From contig CAUYUJ010003688.1 in NCBI GenBank assembly GCA_963575745.1, forward strand, positions 1 to 64,000: 64,000 nt of DNA. Reading direction: 5' to 3'. The number at the start of each line of letters is the position of its first letter. The first letter of the stretch is position 1. The DNA is from Prorocentrum cordatum (Eukaryota > Sar > Dinophyceae > Prorocentrales > Prorocentraceae). A program made the position numbers and the translations under genes. Of this stretch, positions 1-10,702 are shown piece by piece. Under the pieces are notes generated by a model. It was given only the letters and a program-made list of their open reading frames with translations. It made no database searches and was not told the origin of the DNA.

Positions 1-233
<233 letters not shown>

Positions 234-469
234 GGCAGCGGTCTGGTTAGGGCTCTGTGGAGAGAGAAAAGATTGATGTCCCAGCGTCCGCCGCGCCCCT
301 CGCAACAGATCGCGAAGAAAACACGTCCGACAGCCAAGCTCTCGCGAGTTTTCACGAAGCGCTTCAGTATGCCATGGGAGCAAAGACCAGCGAGCATCGC
401 CTACAACAATTCACACCTTTGTGATTTAGGCGGCGATGGACATTTTGATGCAGGTGTTGGCTTGGATCG

Positions 470-800
470 GGAGAAGAGAGAGAGAGAGAGAGACAGAGAG
501 AGACAGAGAGAGAGACAGAGAGAGAGACAGAGAGACAGAGAGAGACAGATAGAGAGAGAGAGAGAGAGATCCCGATTTGTTCCCATCGATGCCTGCCGAT
601 TCCTATTGGTACCCTCTGGACCCGTAGCGATTCCGAGTGATCTTTATCGATTCCTAGTGATTCCCATTGGTCCTTACCGGTTCTTATCGATCCCTATTAA
701 TTCCTATTGGATCCGGTGGGTTCCTATTGATTCCGATTGGTCCCTAATGACTTGTAGCGGTCTCTAGCCATTCTTACTGATTCCGACTGCTTCCTGTTAG
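470..800. repeat. GA-rich tract followed by degenerate ~12-bp GATTCCTATTGG repeats
   Basis: Positions 475-572 are AGAG/ACAG purine repeats. From about 590 to 790 the word GATTCC(T/G)ATTGG recurs with variation every 10-14 bases. The stop-free frame across it (273-767) has simple-repeat composition and is not taken as a gene. Bases 234-470 hold nothing recognisable. Confidence 0.7.
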
Positions 801-819
801 TTATACAGGGAGAGAAAAG

Positions 820-2640
820 CAAAACAAACAAAGAGAGAGGGAGAGAAAGAGAGAGAGAGAGAGCGAACGAACTATACTGAGGCAGAGAAAGAGAAAGATG
901 AAGAGAACAAGCGAGAGACAGGGGGGGGGAGGGGGCCACTTTCTTCGCGCGAAGCTCTCTTTTCGAGAGTCCGAGTATTAGCGGTATTCCGTTGGATGTG
1001 ATTGAGTTTGCAATGACAATCACCGGCTTCCTGAATGTTGGACCACGAAACCTGTGACACGACCCACAATAACAAATTCAAACAACAACAAACATGTGAT
1101 ACTACCAGTTGTCCTGCGACGTACCCAACCCATGGGCACCAAGGGATGCTAGAAGGTGTGCAGGCAATAGTGCGACAGCGACACTGGAAGAGACCGTGCA
1201 CGGCTGACATCTATATCGTGCGAACTGTGCGTGGTCGATTCGAAAGTGACGACAGTTTCGCACCGTGGCCCCCCCAGCAGCCCTCGAACGTGGCGACAGT
1301 TTCACACTCCGCAGCCTCCCCCGCCAGGGATGGCAGGGTTTTTTGGGGGATCTGCGTGGGACCCCACTGTGCCAGCCCCCCCCCCCCCAGCCTTCGAAAG
1401 TGGGGATCGTTTCACACTTCGCGGCCCCCCCCTTCCCAGGGATGGCGAGGTCCCGTTTGGATCTGCGTGGGGTCCCATTGTGCTGTCCCCTTCTCAGCAG
1501 CCGTGAAATGTGTCGACGGTTTCACATTTCGCAGCCCCCCCAGGGATGGCGAGGTGCATTTTGGATCTGCGCGTGGCCCAGCTGTGCGGGCTCCCCCCAG
1601 CAGCCTTCGAAAATGGCGACAGTTTCACACTTCGCAGCCCCTCCCCCCCAGGGATGGCGAGGTCTTCTACGGATCTGCGTGGGGCCCCCCCCCCGTGCGG
1701 GCCCCCCCAGCAGCCCTCGAAAGTGGCGACGGGTTTACACTTCGCAGCCCCCCAGGGATGGCGAGGTCCTGTTCGGGCCTGCCTGGGGCCCACCGGTGCG
1801 GGCTCCCCCAGCAGCCTTCGAGAGTGACTTGTGATTGCCATTGGAACATCAACTTCCCCCCTCCTCCCTCTTCTGCCCTGCCCGCTCCTCCCCGCCTCGG
1901 ATCCCGAAAACCTTTAGATGCTCTTTTCACTGTAGTCTAACATCTGTTTGTTTCTGGTTCGGACGTCTTGTTCGTGTCACAGGTTTCGTGGTCCAACATT
2001 AAGGACACCTGTGCTTGCCATTGAAAACCCAATCGAGTCCAACGAGAAACCAACCGTCCTTGTGACTGTCTCAAAACAATTACCCTGTGGCGCACCCAAC
2101 CCTAAGGTGTGCCGACAATAGCGCGACAGCAACATTACAAGACGATGCACGGGCGAAGTGTGCGTGGCCGACTCGCAGAGCAGAGGTACAACAGGCCAGG
2201 AGGCATTGTACTGGGAAGGAGAAACAATAGGAAGGCTTCGGGGAGGAAGCACAATCACCTCGGCAACTGCCCCCCAGCAGCCTTCAAAAGAGGCGACACC
2301 TTTACACTTCGCAGCCCCCCGGGGATGGCGAGGTCCCGCTTGGATCTGCGTGGGGCCCCACTGTGCTGGCCACCCCAGCAGGCAGGCGAAATGGGGACGC
2401 GAGAGGAGAGAGCCGAAAGGAAAGCGGGGGGGGGGGAAGGAGAAGGAGGAGAAGGGAGTTGGCGACCCAATTGTTCCATTCAAAACTGGAACCCAACCAA
2501 GGGTGGATTGGGAACAGAAAAGCTTCGCGAGAAAGAAAGGGCCACCTTCTCCTCCACCCCTGTCTCTCGTTCTCTCTCTCTCTCTCTTTCTCTTTCTCTT
2601 TCTCTCTCGCTCTTTCCCTCAGTTTGTATATATATGTATA
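820..2640. repeat. Interrupted inverted repeat
   Basis: Left-arm blocks at 820-965 (GA-rich, then a CTTCGCGCGAAG word) and 1037-1062 reappear reverse-complemented and in mirrored order at about 1975-2000 and 2510-2640. The 25-base block at 1037-1062 matches its mate exactly. The right arm carries about 500 extra bases, including one unit of the ~105-bp minisatellite. Confidence 0.6.
1275..1830. repeat. ~105-bp tandem minisatellite
   Basis: About five units begin with CAGCAGCC(C/T)TCGAA at 1275, 1388, 1495, 1598, 1708 and 1809. Each contains TTTCACACTTCGCAGCC and GGGATGGCGAGG. A lone unit sits at about 2274-2380. Long stop-free frames here are by-products of the repeat. Confidence 0.85.
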
Positions 2641-2850
2641 CATATACACAAGACTTGAAGTTCGCTGCCATTCGCTTTTAAGTCTTGGTATAGCGCAATG
2701 CGTGCGAGGCGAGGGGGGGGAACAAACGGGCGCATTGGGCTGAAACGCAGCTACCTGTTGAGGCAAAGGGGACTGCGCGAAAGCACGACGACGTCGTAAA
2801 AGATCCCTGGGCTTCGGCTCCTCATTCGTCATCGACGCCGGGCGCGAGTG

Positions 2851-3095
2851 AGGTGCACCTGGGCGTTGATGGCCTTTTTGATTCCCCTCCTCCATCCCTC
2901 CCCAAAGTGAACGCCACACCGCAATATTCGCGAATGGCCGATGCCAGCAAGCTACACAGAAACACTGAAGCGACGAGTCGGGGCGTCGAAGGCCTTTTTG
3001 ACTCCCCTCCTCCTCCCTCCCCAAAGTGGACGTCACATCGGAATGTCCCTGAATGGCCGATGTCAACAAGCTACATAGAAACACTCTAGCGACGT
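2851..3095. repeat. Two-copy 120-bp tandem duplication
   Basis: GGCCTTTTTGA(T/C)TCCCCTCC occurs at 2871 and 2991. The following ~100 bases, including GAATGGCCGATG and AAGCTACA(C/T)AGAAACACT, are duplicated with about 10 percent divergence. Confidence 0.85.
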
Positions 3096-3396
3096 GTCGG
3101 GGGAGGATCAAGGAGGCAGGAAGCGGAAGGAGGACCAGGAGATCTGGATCAGGGAAGTCGTCGGCCCCAGGGGGCATTGGTGGGAAGATCTGGCCAGCCC
3201 TGGAACAGAAGCACCTTCCCCTTGAGCGCTCGTGGTCGTCGGGGCATGTCGAGGCCATGGAGGTGGTCTGGGACGCTACACGCAAGTTCCAAGTGGCCGA
3301 AGTGGCAGGCCAGAGAAGCGTTAGGGTCATTGGGGCCCCCAAAGACCTTCCAGAGAGAGAGAGCTTCGGGGACCCCCAAGGGCTTCCAGATTCTAT

Positions 3397-3515
3397 CCAA
3401 GACGCCTACGGCGAACCACCGCCGCCCCCTGCCCCTTTGGAAGCGCTTCTGTGGCCGACAGCTGGACCAGAGCTTGGCCAAGCTCTCGGGCCAGCTGTTC
3501 CCCGAGTCGGTTTGG
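3397..3515. repeat. Dispersed repeat D, copy 1
   Basis: The block around GACGCCTACGGCGAACCACC and the following GGCCAAGCTCTCGG recurs at about 21119-21250 and, in part, at 58109-58175. All copies are on the + strand. Function unknown; it may be a fragment of a dispersed transcribed sequence. Confidence 0.6.
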
Positions 3516-3569
3516 AAAGACTTCGGGGAACGCATGGGGGAGCAAGAAGAGGAGGAGGGGGAGGATGAG

Positions 3570-3835
3570 GACAAAAGAGGAGGAGGAGGAGGAGGAGGAG
3601 GAGGAGGAGGAGGAGGAGGCCTCTTGGGCGCCTCTTGGGGCACTTGGGGCCTCCTGGGAGCTTCCCGAGGGCCTCTTGGAGGGTTTTTGGGGGCCCTTGG
3701 AGGCTTCTTGAGGGCCTCTTTGGCTGTCTTAGGGCGTTCCTGGCTTGTCTGACGCCTTCGGAAGCCGTCTTGGGGGCCTGTCTGGGTCGTCTTGGGGCCC
3801 TCTTGGGGCATATCAGGGGTTCTTAGATGCCATCT
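3570..3835. repeat. (GGA)n followed by CTTGGGGCC-type array
   Basis: A GGA tract (3572-3620) runs into degenerate 10-14-base units of the form GGGCCTCTTGGGG. This class recurs at 12.4-13.9, 29.9-30.6, 31.3-32.0 and 56.2-57.0 kb on either strand. Confidence 0.7.
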
Positions 3836-3845
3836 TGCTAATACT

Positions 3846-4175
<330 letters not shown>

Positions 4176-4214
4176 ATGATGATGGTGGTGGTGATGATAA
4201 TAGTGATGTTTTGA

Positions 4215-4376
<162 letters not shown>

Positions 4377-4662
4377 CGGTTGATGGTGATGATGGTGATG
4401 GTGGGGATGGGGACGGGGATGACGATGATGATGAGGAGGAGGAGGAGAAGGACGCGTTGAAAAAAGGACGAAGCATGATGGAAGAATCAGAAATGACGAG
4501 GGAAAATTCCCCGAGGTGCCATCAGCGACTATGACGCCAAGCTCGCGCTTGCGCCTTGCGACGGCCGCGCCCTGACCGGCCGCGGGGAGGCGAGGTTGAA
4601 GAAGGGCGACCAGAAGGCCAACGGGTGGCCTGAGGGGCGGAGGACGACGCAGAGCAGGATAA

Positions 4663-4663
4663 A

Positions 4664-4741
<78 letters not shown>

Positions 4742-4780
4742 CTGATGCTGATGCTGATGCTGATGCTGATGCTGATGATG
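4663..4780. repeat. (GAT)n with GATGCT variant end
   Basis: About 26 GAT units are followed by five GATGCT units at 4739-4775. Confidence 0.95.
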
Positions 4781-5275
4781 AGAGGAGGAGGAGGAGGAAA
4801 GGAGGGGGGGTATGAGAAGAAGGGAGGAGGAGCAGCGGAAGGAGGAGGGGGGGAGAGCGTGAGAACGGGCGGGTGAAGACGAGGAGGATAGTGGGATGGT
4901 GTTGGGGGACACAGTGTCCGATCCCACCAGCTCAGCGTGTATGGTAAAAAAGGCCTCCTCTTGGGAATGGGGGACGAGGAGGAGCAGCAGCGGAAGGAGG
5001 ATGATGGGGGGGAGTGAGGAAAATGGAGGACGGAAATGGGAGGAACGAAGGAGGACGAGGAGGAAAAGGAAGAGAAAGAGGAGGAAGAGAATGAGGCGAA
5101 GGAGGAAGAAGGGAGGAGGAGGAGGAGGGGGAAGAGGGGGAGGAGGAGGAGGAGGAGGAAAAGGAGGAGGAGAAGGAAGGAAGTAGAAGGAAGGCAGGAG
5201 CAGGAGGAGGACGAGGAGGAGAACGAGGAGGAGTGGGACGAGGGGGAGGTTGAGGGAGAGGCAGAGGAGCGTGAT
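4780..5275. repeat. Purine-rich GGA/GAA low-complexity tract
   Basis: Almost entirely G and A on the + strand, with a short ordinary stretch at 4890-4980. No gene supported. Confidence 0.8.
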
Positions 5276-6358
5276 CAACAAAACCGAGCGACCGCGCGAG
5301 GGACTGCTCCAGCCGTCCGGCGTGCGACCGACCGACGGACCGTGCGTGCCCCCCGCTGGGGAAGCCCTCCAGACACTTCCGTGGTCTCCCCCCGATCTCC
5401 TCGGACGTTTGCGGAAGTGGGGTTCCGTTGGACCGTAGATGGACACAAAAGTGGAACCCTTGACTCTGGCCCCTCTCCTCCCCCCGCATGCAAAGTTGAT
5501 CCCAGGCGTTCAAGAGCACAGGCTTGGAAGGACAAAAAAAGTCGACCCCCTGGGGCCTCCACCATGCCAGAGCCCAACTTTCAGTTGGGGGAGGGGGGGG
5601 GGACGAACATGATGTCGACGACGACGGGGTTCCACTTTTTTTGTCCCCTCACCGGAGGTCGGAAGGGGCTCGGGGGGTCCTTAGGTTTCCATGCGCTCCG
5701 CTGCCTATTTGGTGGCGAGGCCCTTCGGTGCTCCTCCCATCTTGCGGCCGCCCCTTCGGATTTCACGGCTCGGCTTGGACGAGCAGGGGCGTCGTTCCTT
5801 ATTGTTCGTTATCTTCACATCAGCAGCCAGACTGTAGACACATCAATAAACAAGGACATCGGCACGCCAGTATGTGCACCAAGGGGATGTCTTATCCCCC
5901 GATGTCCCCAGTCACCCCCAGGAGTTCTGGGGCACCTTAGTGCCCTCAAAGATCGATGAAGAGTATGGCCCAGGACTTCTTGCAGCACGATTCCTGATCA
6001 TATGTGTCTACTGTACCTTCCAAGACAATGTATGAGGGCTCCTGTATGCCCAAGAAGCCTCGACGATGAACCATCAGGCCCCAATGTGTCATCCGCGTAG
6101 CGCTCTCGAGACGTCAGAGCCGTGAGAGTTAGCAAGGCTTTTGCGCATGCTTGACGCCCCCTCTCTCCAGCTCGAGATGGCTCGGGGCTCCTGCGAGTTC
6201 CCAAGACGGCCCTGAAGGCCCCCAAGATGGACCGTGTGGCATCAGAGCCCGGCCCAGGGCGTTTCAACGGCGGCCCCAGTGGGCCCAAGGCCCTCCGACC
6301 CGGCCTTTAACAGGGCCGAGGGTGCCCAGAGCTGGCCCCAAGACGTCCCAGGATGGCT
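5276..6358. other. Non-repetitive stretch without recognised gene
   Basis: Ordinary-composition DNA. Overlapping open frames exist in several phases, but none has a recognisable domain, signal sequence or sustained codon pattern. From about 6160 words such as CCAAGATGG mark the start of a degenerate CCAAGATGGC-type repeat ahead of gene 1. Confidence 0.5.
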
Positions 6359-6359
6359 C

Positions 6360-6396
6360 CCGTGGCCATTTTGGGCTCAAGCCAGTTTGGCTTCAG
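6360..6396 (+). other. Two tandem relict spliced leaders (dinoSL-like)
   Basis: Bases 6360-6381 match the 22-nt dinoflagellate spliced leader core with one substitution and one inserted G. Bases 6382-6396 match its last 15 nt (CCATTTTGGCTCAAG) at 12 of 15 positions. Head-to-tail relics, the second truncated, are the known mark of a trans-spliced mRNA that was reverse-transcribed, reinserted, re-spliced and copied again. The block lies 86 nt before the ATG at 6483. Caution: the preceding DNA contains degenerate CCAAGATGGC repeats that could supply part of the similarity by chance. Confidence 0.7.
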
Positions 6397-6482
6397 ACAT
6401 TTGTGATCGAGTCTCATCGCCCGAGGCCCAGCACAGCCTGCCAACTGCCAATCGAAACCATACTCGCGGACCTTGTCTCTAG

Positions 6483-7952
6483 ATGGCGATGAGGATCTTC
6501 CTTGCTCTCTTCGCCTTGACGTCCGTGGCCTCTTCCCTGAAACTCCAATCCGGAGAGTTGTCTGAAGATGAGCTCGCGCCCGCAGCTCTGAGTCACCTCC
6601 TCTCCGAGGCGGAGGGGCTGCTGCAGGAGGTCGACGACGCACAGCTCCTGGCTGGCGGTGAGATGTCCCTCCTCAGCATCGATGATGCGACCGACGAGGT
6701 GCCCGCCGCGGAGGAAGCGTCGAGCCAAGCCGCCAGCATCGACCCCGAGCCTCAGGAGCAGGCTTCTGCCGCCAGCGCCGGCAACGCCACCGCCGAGGCG
6801 CCCGCCGCGGAGGCTGCCCAAGACACCCTGGTGGAGCGGGCGACGGAGGGCGCCAACGCCTCGGGGAACGCCTCGGAGGTGCAGGCCGACGAGAACCAGA
6901 GCAGGGCCAACCTGTCCACGTACTTCGACCCCAAGCTGATGGCCATATTCCGTGAGAAGCAGGCGCACCTGAAAGAAACGATGAAGGACTTCATGGTGTC
7001 GAAGAAGGAGCTGGACGTGGCCAAGCTGGCCGCGAATTTGGCGATGAAGAAGCTGAGGTTGGCGACCGAGAAGCGGAGGAAGATCCTGATGGGCGAGAGG
7101 ATGGCTGAGGCCGAGGAGCGTCGGGCGATCAAGGAGAACCGGCGACAGGCCAAGTCGGACATGACAGCGCGCGCAGAGCAGTTGCTGGAGGACTCGTTGG
7201 GTGGTCTCGCGGGGGTCAACATGAGCTATATGGTCGACGTAGTCCTGGCCCTGCCAGAAGCTTTGCAGGACGAGGAGTTTGTGGAGGACTTCCGCAACGT
7301 GACAAAGAGGGTGGACGTGAATGTCCGGAAGTTTCTGGACCAGACCCAGCAGAAGACCACACAGTTCGTCAAAGACAGCACTTCCGCCTCCGACGTGGAG
7401 CTGCGCTTCATCATGGCGAAGTTCTTCCACGAGTCTGGCTTCCGCCTCCGAGGGCTCCACCAGGACAGCCTGAAGGCCATCCAGATGCTCAGGCGAACGG
7501 TGCCGGAGGACTTGGAGAGGGCGCTCTTCCCGTTCCTCGGGCAGCTGAACGCCAACACGGTCCGCCTCAGGATCAATGCCACCAGCTTGGCCACCGCCAC
7601 CCCGAAGGAGGCGTGCGACCAGATCACCCAGATTATGGCTAACGTCAGCGACTACGATTCCAAGTTGGAGACCATCGGCAAGGTGATCGAGAACGTGTCC
7701 ACGCGGGTACTGCCCAACATGGAGAGGACGCTGCAGGTCTCCCCGAACATCACCACCTTCGTGGGATCGTTCCTGAACATGGCGCGCCTTGAAGTGGGCG
7801 GCCTGCAGGAGGCGGCCCACAGCATGGTCACTAGGGCCAGCCCCATCATCGCCGAGCGGGTGCAATGTACCTTCAGCAGCGCGCGCCAGGGCATCGGCCT
7901 CAGCTTCCTCAGCGCGGTCGTGGTGCTCGCGACCTCGTGGCTCCATCATTGA
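6483..7952 (+). CDS. Secreted/cell-surface coiled-coil glycoprotein, uncharacterised (intronless)
   Basis: A single 489-codon frame. Residues 1-18 form a signal peptide (hydrophobic IFLALFALTSVA core, cleavage likely after ASS). Residues 20-140 are acidic and Ala-rich. About 150-240 is strongly helical and charged (KKELDVAKLAANLAMKKL) and likely a coiled coil. The rest is helical with no family recognised. Ten N-x-S/T sequons fit passage through the ER. The C-terminus is a hydrophobic segment (LSFLSAVVVLATSWL) right after CTFSSARQ, as in a GPI-anchor signal; a tail anchor is the alternative. Codons favour G or C at position three. No introns, and the 5' flank carries relict spliced leaders, so I infer a retroposed but intact gene. 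The first ATG after the relics was chosen; a second in-frame ATG lies 6 nt on. Confidence 0.92.
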   Translation: MAMRIFLALFALTSVASSLKLQSGELSEDELAPAALSHLLSEAEGLLQEVDDAQLLAGGEMSLLSIDDATDEVPAAEEASSQAASIDPEPQEQASAASAGNATAEAPAAEAAQDTLVERATEGANASGNASEVQADENQSRANLSTYFDPKLMAIFREKQAHLKETMKDFMVSKKELDVAKLAANLAMKKLRLATEKRRKILMGERMAEAEERRAIKENRRQAKSDMTARAEQLLEDSLGGLAGVNMSYMVDVVLALPEALQDEEFVEDFRNVTKRVDVNVRKFLDQTQQKTTQFVKDSTSASDVELRFIMAKFFHESGFRLRGLHQDSLKAIQMLRRTVPEDLERALFPFLGQLNANTVRLRINATSLATATPKEACDQITQIMANVSDYDSKLETIGKVIENVSTRVLPNMERTLQVSPNITTFVGSFLNMARLEVGGLQEAAHSMVTRASPIIAERVQCTFSSARQGIGLSFLSAVVVLATSWLHH

Positions 7953-8697
7953 GGGGTTGGGCTCTCGTTGCATTTAGCGTTGGCATAGGAGCTTCACGGT
8001 CCATTACGAATATTTGTTGGTTTTGTCGCTTCATTGACAAGGTAATCGTGATCGTTCTGATTGTGCCAGTGCGGCAGGGAGCCATCATCGCCAATATTTC
8101 CATTTGCGAAGAGCTTAACGCGTGGAGAGCGTGTCACGGATGGCTCCAAACAGCTCAGAGCAAGCACTTGGATGGTGAACGTTGTTTGAAATTCATTGTT
8201 TTGCCAATCGGCGCGGGCCCTCGCACTCCCCCCTTCCCCCATTGAGTAGATCTTGGCTGTTTTGGGCGCCTGTTTCAAGCAGGTGGAGTCTTTCCCATCA
8301 TAGGACGCCCTGTTGCAAACAGACGCATTAAGCAGAGGTCCAGAGCCAGACCCCTCCCCTCCACCCCCCTTCCGCCCAATGTGGAAACTCCGAAAAAGAA
8401 AACGTTAACATGGCCCCGCCCTTTCCAAAGGTCCCTCGCCTGGCCTACCGATTGCGTGATCATGGGCGCGCGCGTTCTACTTGTCTCATGTCGGCGTCAC
8501 CCCAACATACTGATAAAATGTGTGCCCGCAAGTCTTACAGGATATGCGGCGTGGCGGGCGCTTTCTGGCCACACCGCTCGGGAAACGATATAACACACGA
8601 TGGGTACACAATATGCTCGGGTCGGACGCGCGCCTCCAAGGAGGACACACAGTACTAGCATGTCTCTGTGCGTCCCATCGTGCTCCCTCGTGTCCAG
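7953..8697. other. 3' flank of gene 1; no recognised gene
   Basis: Ordinary sequence without clear repeats. Short open frames lack domains. No AATAAA-like polyadenylation signal was noted, which is usual in dinoflagellates. Confidence 0.5.
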
Positions 8698-8811
8698 ACC
8701 CCCCACTGGAAGCCTCTCCTCCCGGAGGGCGCCGTCGCCGACCTGGAGCTGGCCGTGAAGCTGACCTACCCTGGAGCGAAGGAGCTCCTCAGGGAGGCGC
8801 GCGGCAAGTGA
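8698..8811 (+). CDS. Possible terminal exon, product unknown
   Basis: After a pyrimidine-containing CGTGTCCAG (candidate 3' splice site, AG at 8696-8697) an open phase-0 segment of 37 codons ends in TGA at 8809-8811. It starts TPHWKPLLPEGAVADLELAV and ends LLREARGK. G/C is preferred at third positions and the peptide looks globular, unlike the flanking frames. No upstream exon could be identified within about 700 bases. It could be the last exon of a gene with a long intron, a pseudogene fragment, or chance. No family recognised. Confidence 0.35.
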   Translation, partial: TPHWKPLLPEGAVADLELAVKLTYPGAKELLREARGK

Positions 8812-9095
8812 GGCCACGGCGGCGTCGCCCCTCGTCCCGCTTCCGAGGCGGGCACGTCCACAGCTCGAGCAGTGGCGAGGCGCCCCGGCTTGCCCCCAGG
8901 GCCACCAGGGAGTGTTCTGCGCACCTCCCTATGCTCTGCACGAAGTGTTCTCAGAACGCTTCTGGCTGAGAACCGTCTTGGTTTCACGCATAGGGCTTAA
9001 GTATGTTCCAAGAGCATTGCTTTTGTTATTGTGACACTGTGGGGTTCTACGACAGGCCTCTAGGAATGCCAGAAAGGTCGGTCCCTGCTCGGCCA

Positions 9096-9170
9096 CAACC
9101 ACCGCCCGGGTGATCGATCTTCGGGGACCGCGGCAGGCGGTAGAGCTGGATATGTCCGGGCCCCCGGGGG
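9096..9170 (+). repeat. Foldback family C, copy 1
   Basis: CCACCGCC, GATCGATCTTCGGGGAC, GGCAGGCGGT and TATGTCCGGGCCCC follow in order. The same series appears at 17055-17213 and 36675-36833, and part of it reverse-complemented at 10872-10920. Its ends can pair (CCACCGCC with GGCGGT). Confidence 0.65.
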
Positions 9171-9276
9171 GGAGGGGGGGGTAAGCATGCCAGCAGGAGG
9201 CACTCAAGAGAGGGCCGCGTCTGCGAGGGCCGAAGAAGCGTCGAGGAAGAAGCAACGCCATATACATAATGTTTTG

Positions 9277-9405
9277 GCGCTCCGCGCGGATTTCGTGGAT
9301 CCGCGCTGGGCCCTCTCGGCGGCGTCTCCGGCGCTGCCCCTGGCGCGCGCAGAACGCGCCAGGCAGGGAGGCCCAGCGCAGATTCAAGAAATCCGCGCGG
9401 AGCGC
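9277..9405. repeat. Foldback element with ~36-bp arms
   Basis: 9277-9312 and 9370-9405 are inverted copies differing at only a few positions (GCGCTCCGCGCGGATTTC against GAAATCCGCGCGGAGCGC). A nested stem GGCGCG...CGCGCC lies in the loop, and weaker pairing continues outward to about 9262 and 9425. Confidence 0.85.
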
Positions 9406-9574
9406 TCAAAGTTTATGTTTATGTAGTTTGTCCTTCTTCTTCTTCTTCTTCGTTTTGTTCCCTACCTAGGCTCTGCCTAGAAGGTTTCTTACTCGGTGTG
9501 CTTAAAGGGCCGGGCAGTGGAACGCGCCCCGGGCGGTTCCCCCAGTATCCGCCCAGCGATTCCCCCAGTTACGT

Positions 9575-10083
9575 CCCCTTAGATTAGCGTTGCTTATCTC
9601 ATCTTAGCTTAGCCTATTTCATCTTAGCTTAGCTTAGCTTCATTTTAGCTCAGGTGTATCTTAGCTAGCTTACCTTCATCTTAGCTTCGCTGAGCTTTAG
9701 CATAGCAGAGCACAGCATAGCATAGCGTAGCATAGCATCGCGCAGCATAGCATGGGTGTAATTTCCTACCTAGGCTCTGCCTAGAGGGTTAGCTTAGCTT
9801 AGCTTAGCATAGAGCAGCGCTGCATTCGCATAGCATAGCATAGCATCATATAGCCAAGCAAATCATAGCATAGCATCGCGCAGCATAACATAGCATCGCA
9901 TCGCATAGCATAGCATAGCATCGCATATCATAGCATAGCGCAGCTTAGCATAGCATAGCATAGCATATCATAGCTTAGCATAGCACAGCGCAGCATGACA
10001 TAGCATAGCTCAGCATAGCATAGCATATCATAGCATAGCATAGCATGGCGCAGCATAGCATGGCATAGCATAGCATAGCAACT
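9575..10083. repeat. TAGCA/TAGCT pentanucleotide array
   Basis: About 500 bases dominated by AGCAT, AGCTT and AGCGC pentamers. It starts AGCTT-rich and becomes AGCAT-rich. The word CCTACCTAGGCTCTGCCTAGA occurs just before (9462) and inside (9765) the array, as if the array had been duplicated or interrupted. Confidence 0.9.
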
Positions 10084-10135
10084 AATGCTGTTGTCCTAGG
10101 GGTTCCAACTTCTAGGTTGGGTCGCACTGGGGTAA

Positions 10136-10265
10136 TTGTTGTTATTGTTATTGTTATCCTCATTATTATTAGTAATACTATTATTTTTAGTATTATTATT
10201 ATTAATCGTATGATTGTGTTTCTCCTTCTGCTTCTTATTATTTTTCGTCTTCTTCTTCTAGAGTT
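10136..10265. repeat. A/T-rich ATT-type repeat
   Basis: Degenerate TTATTG/ATTATT units followed by TTCTTC units; no gene. Confidence 0.7.
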
Positions 10266-10435
10266 GTCATCTCTTCCGCGGCAGAAGCTGGCGGAAGGGC
10301 GGCGGGATGCTGCGGAAAGCGCGCGAGGCCGCCTGCCTCCAGCGGAAGGAGGCCCTCCGCGGAAGCAGGCGGGCGCAGGAGACGGCCTCCCAAGAGGTGG
10401 GAAGGTCGGTGGCTCAGGGTATCGGAAACCCGCCA

Positions 10436-10674
10436 TCCTCCTCCTCCTCCACCTCCTCCTTTCTGCTCCTCCTCCTCCTCCTCCTCCTCCTCCTCCTCCT
10501 CCTCCTCCTCCCCCCTCCTCCTCCTCCTCATCCTTCCTCCTCCTCTCCTCCTCCTCCTCCTCTCCTCATCCTCCTCCTCCTCCTCCTCCTCCTCTCCTCC
10601 TCCTCCTCCTCCTCCTCCTCCTCCTCCTCCTCCTCCTCCTCCTCCTCCTCCTCCTCCTCCTCCTCCTCTCTGCT
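10436..10674. repeat. (CTC)n microsatellite
   Basis: Long CTC/TCC repeat on the + strand with minor interruptions. Confidence 0.95.
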
Positions 10675-10702
10675 CTTGCTCGTCACATGGATCCCCGCCG
10701 TG

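Noticed and set aside
1035-1940. 301-codon + strand frame
   Set aside because: Two-thirds of it is the ~105-bp minisatellite, whose unit lengths vary by non-multiples of three, so no protein frame is preserved.
9575-10083. Telomeric repeat
   Set aside because: The unit is TAGCA/TAGCT, not the TTTAGGG type expected for dinoflagellates, and the array is internal.
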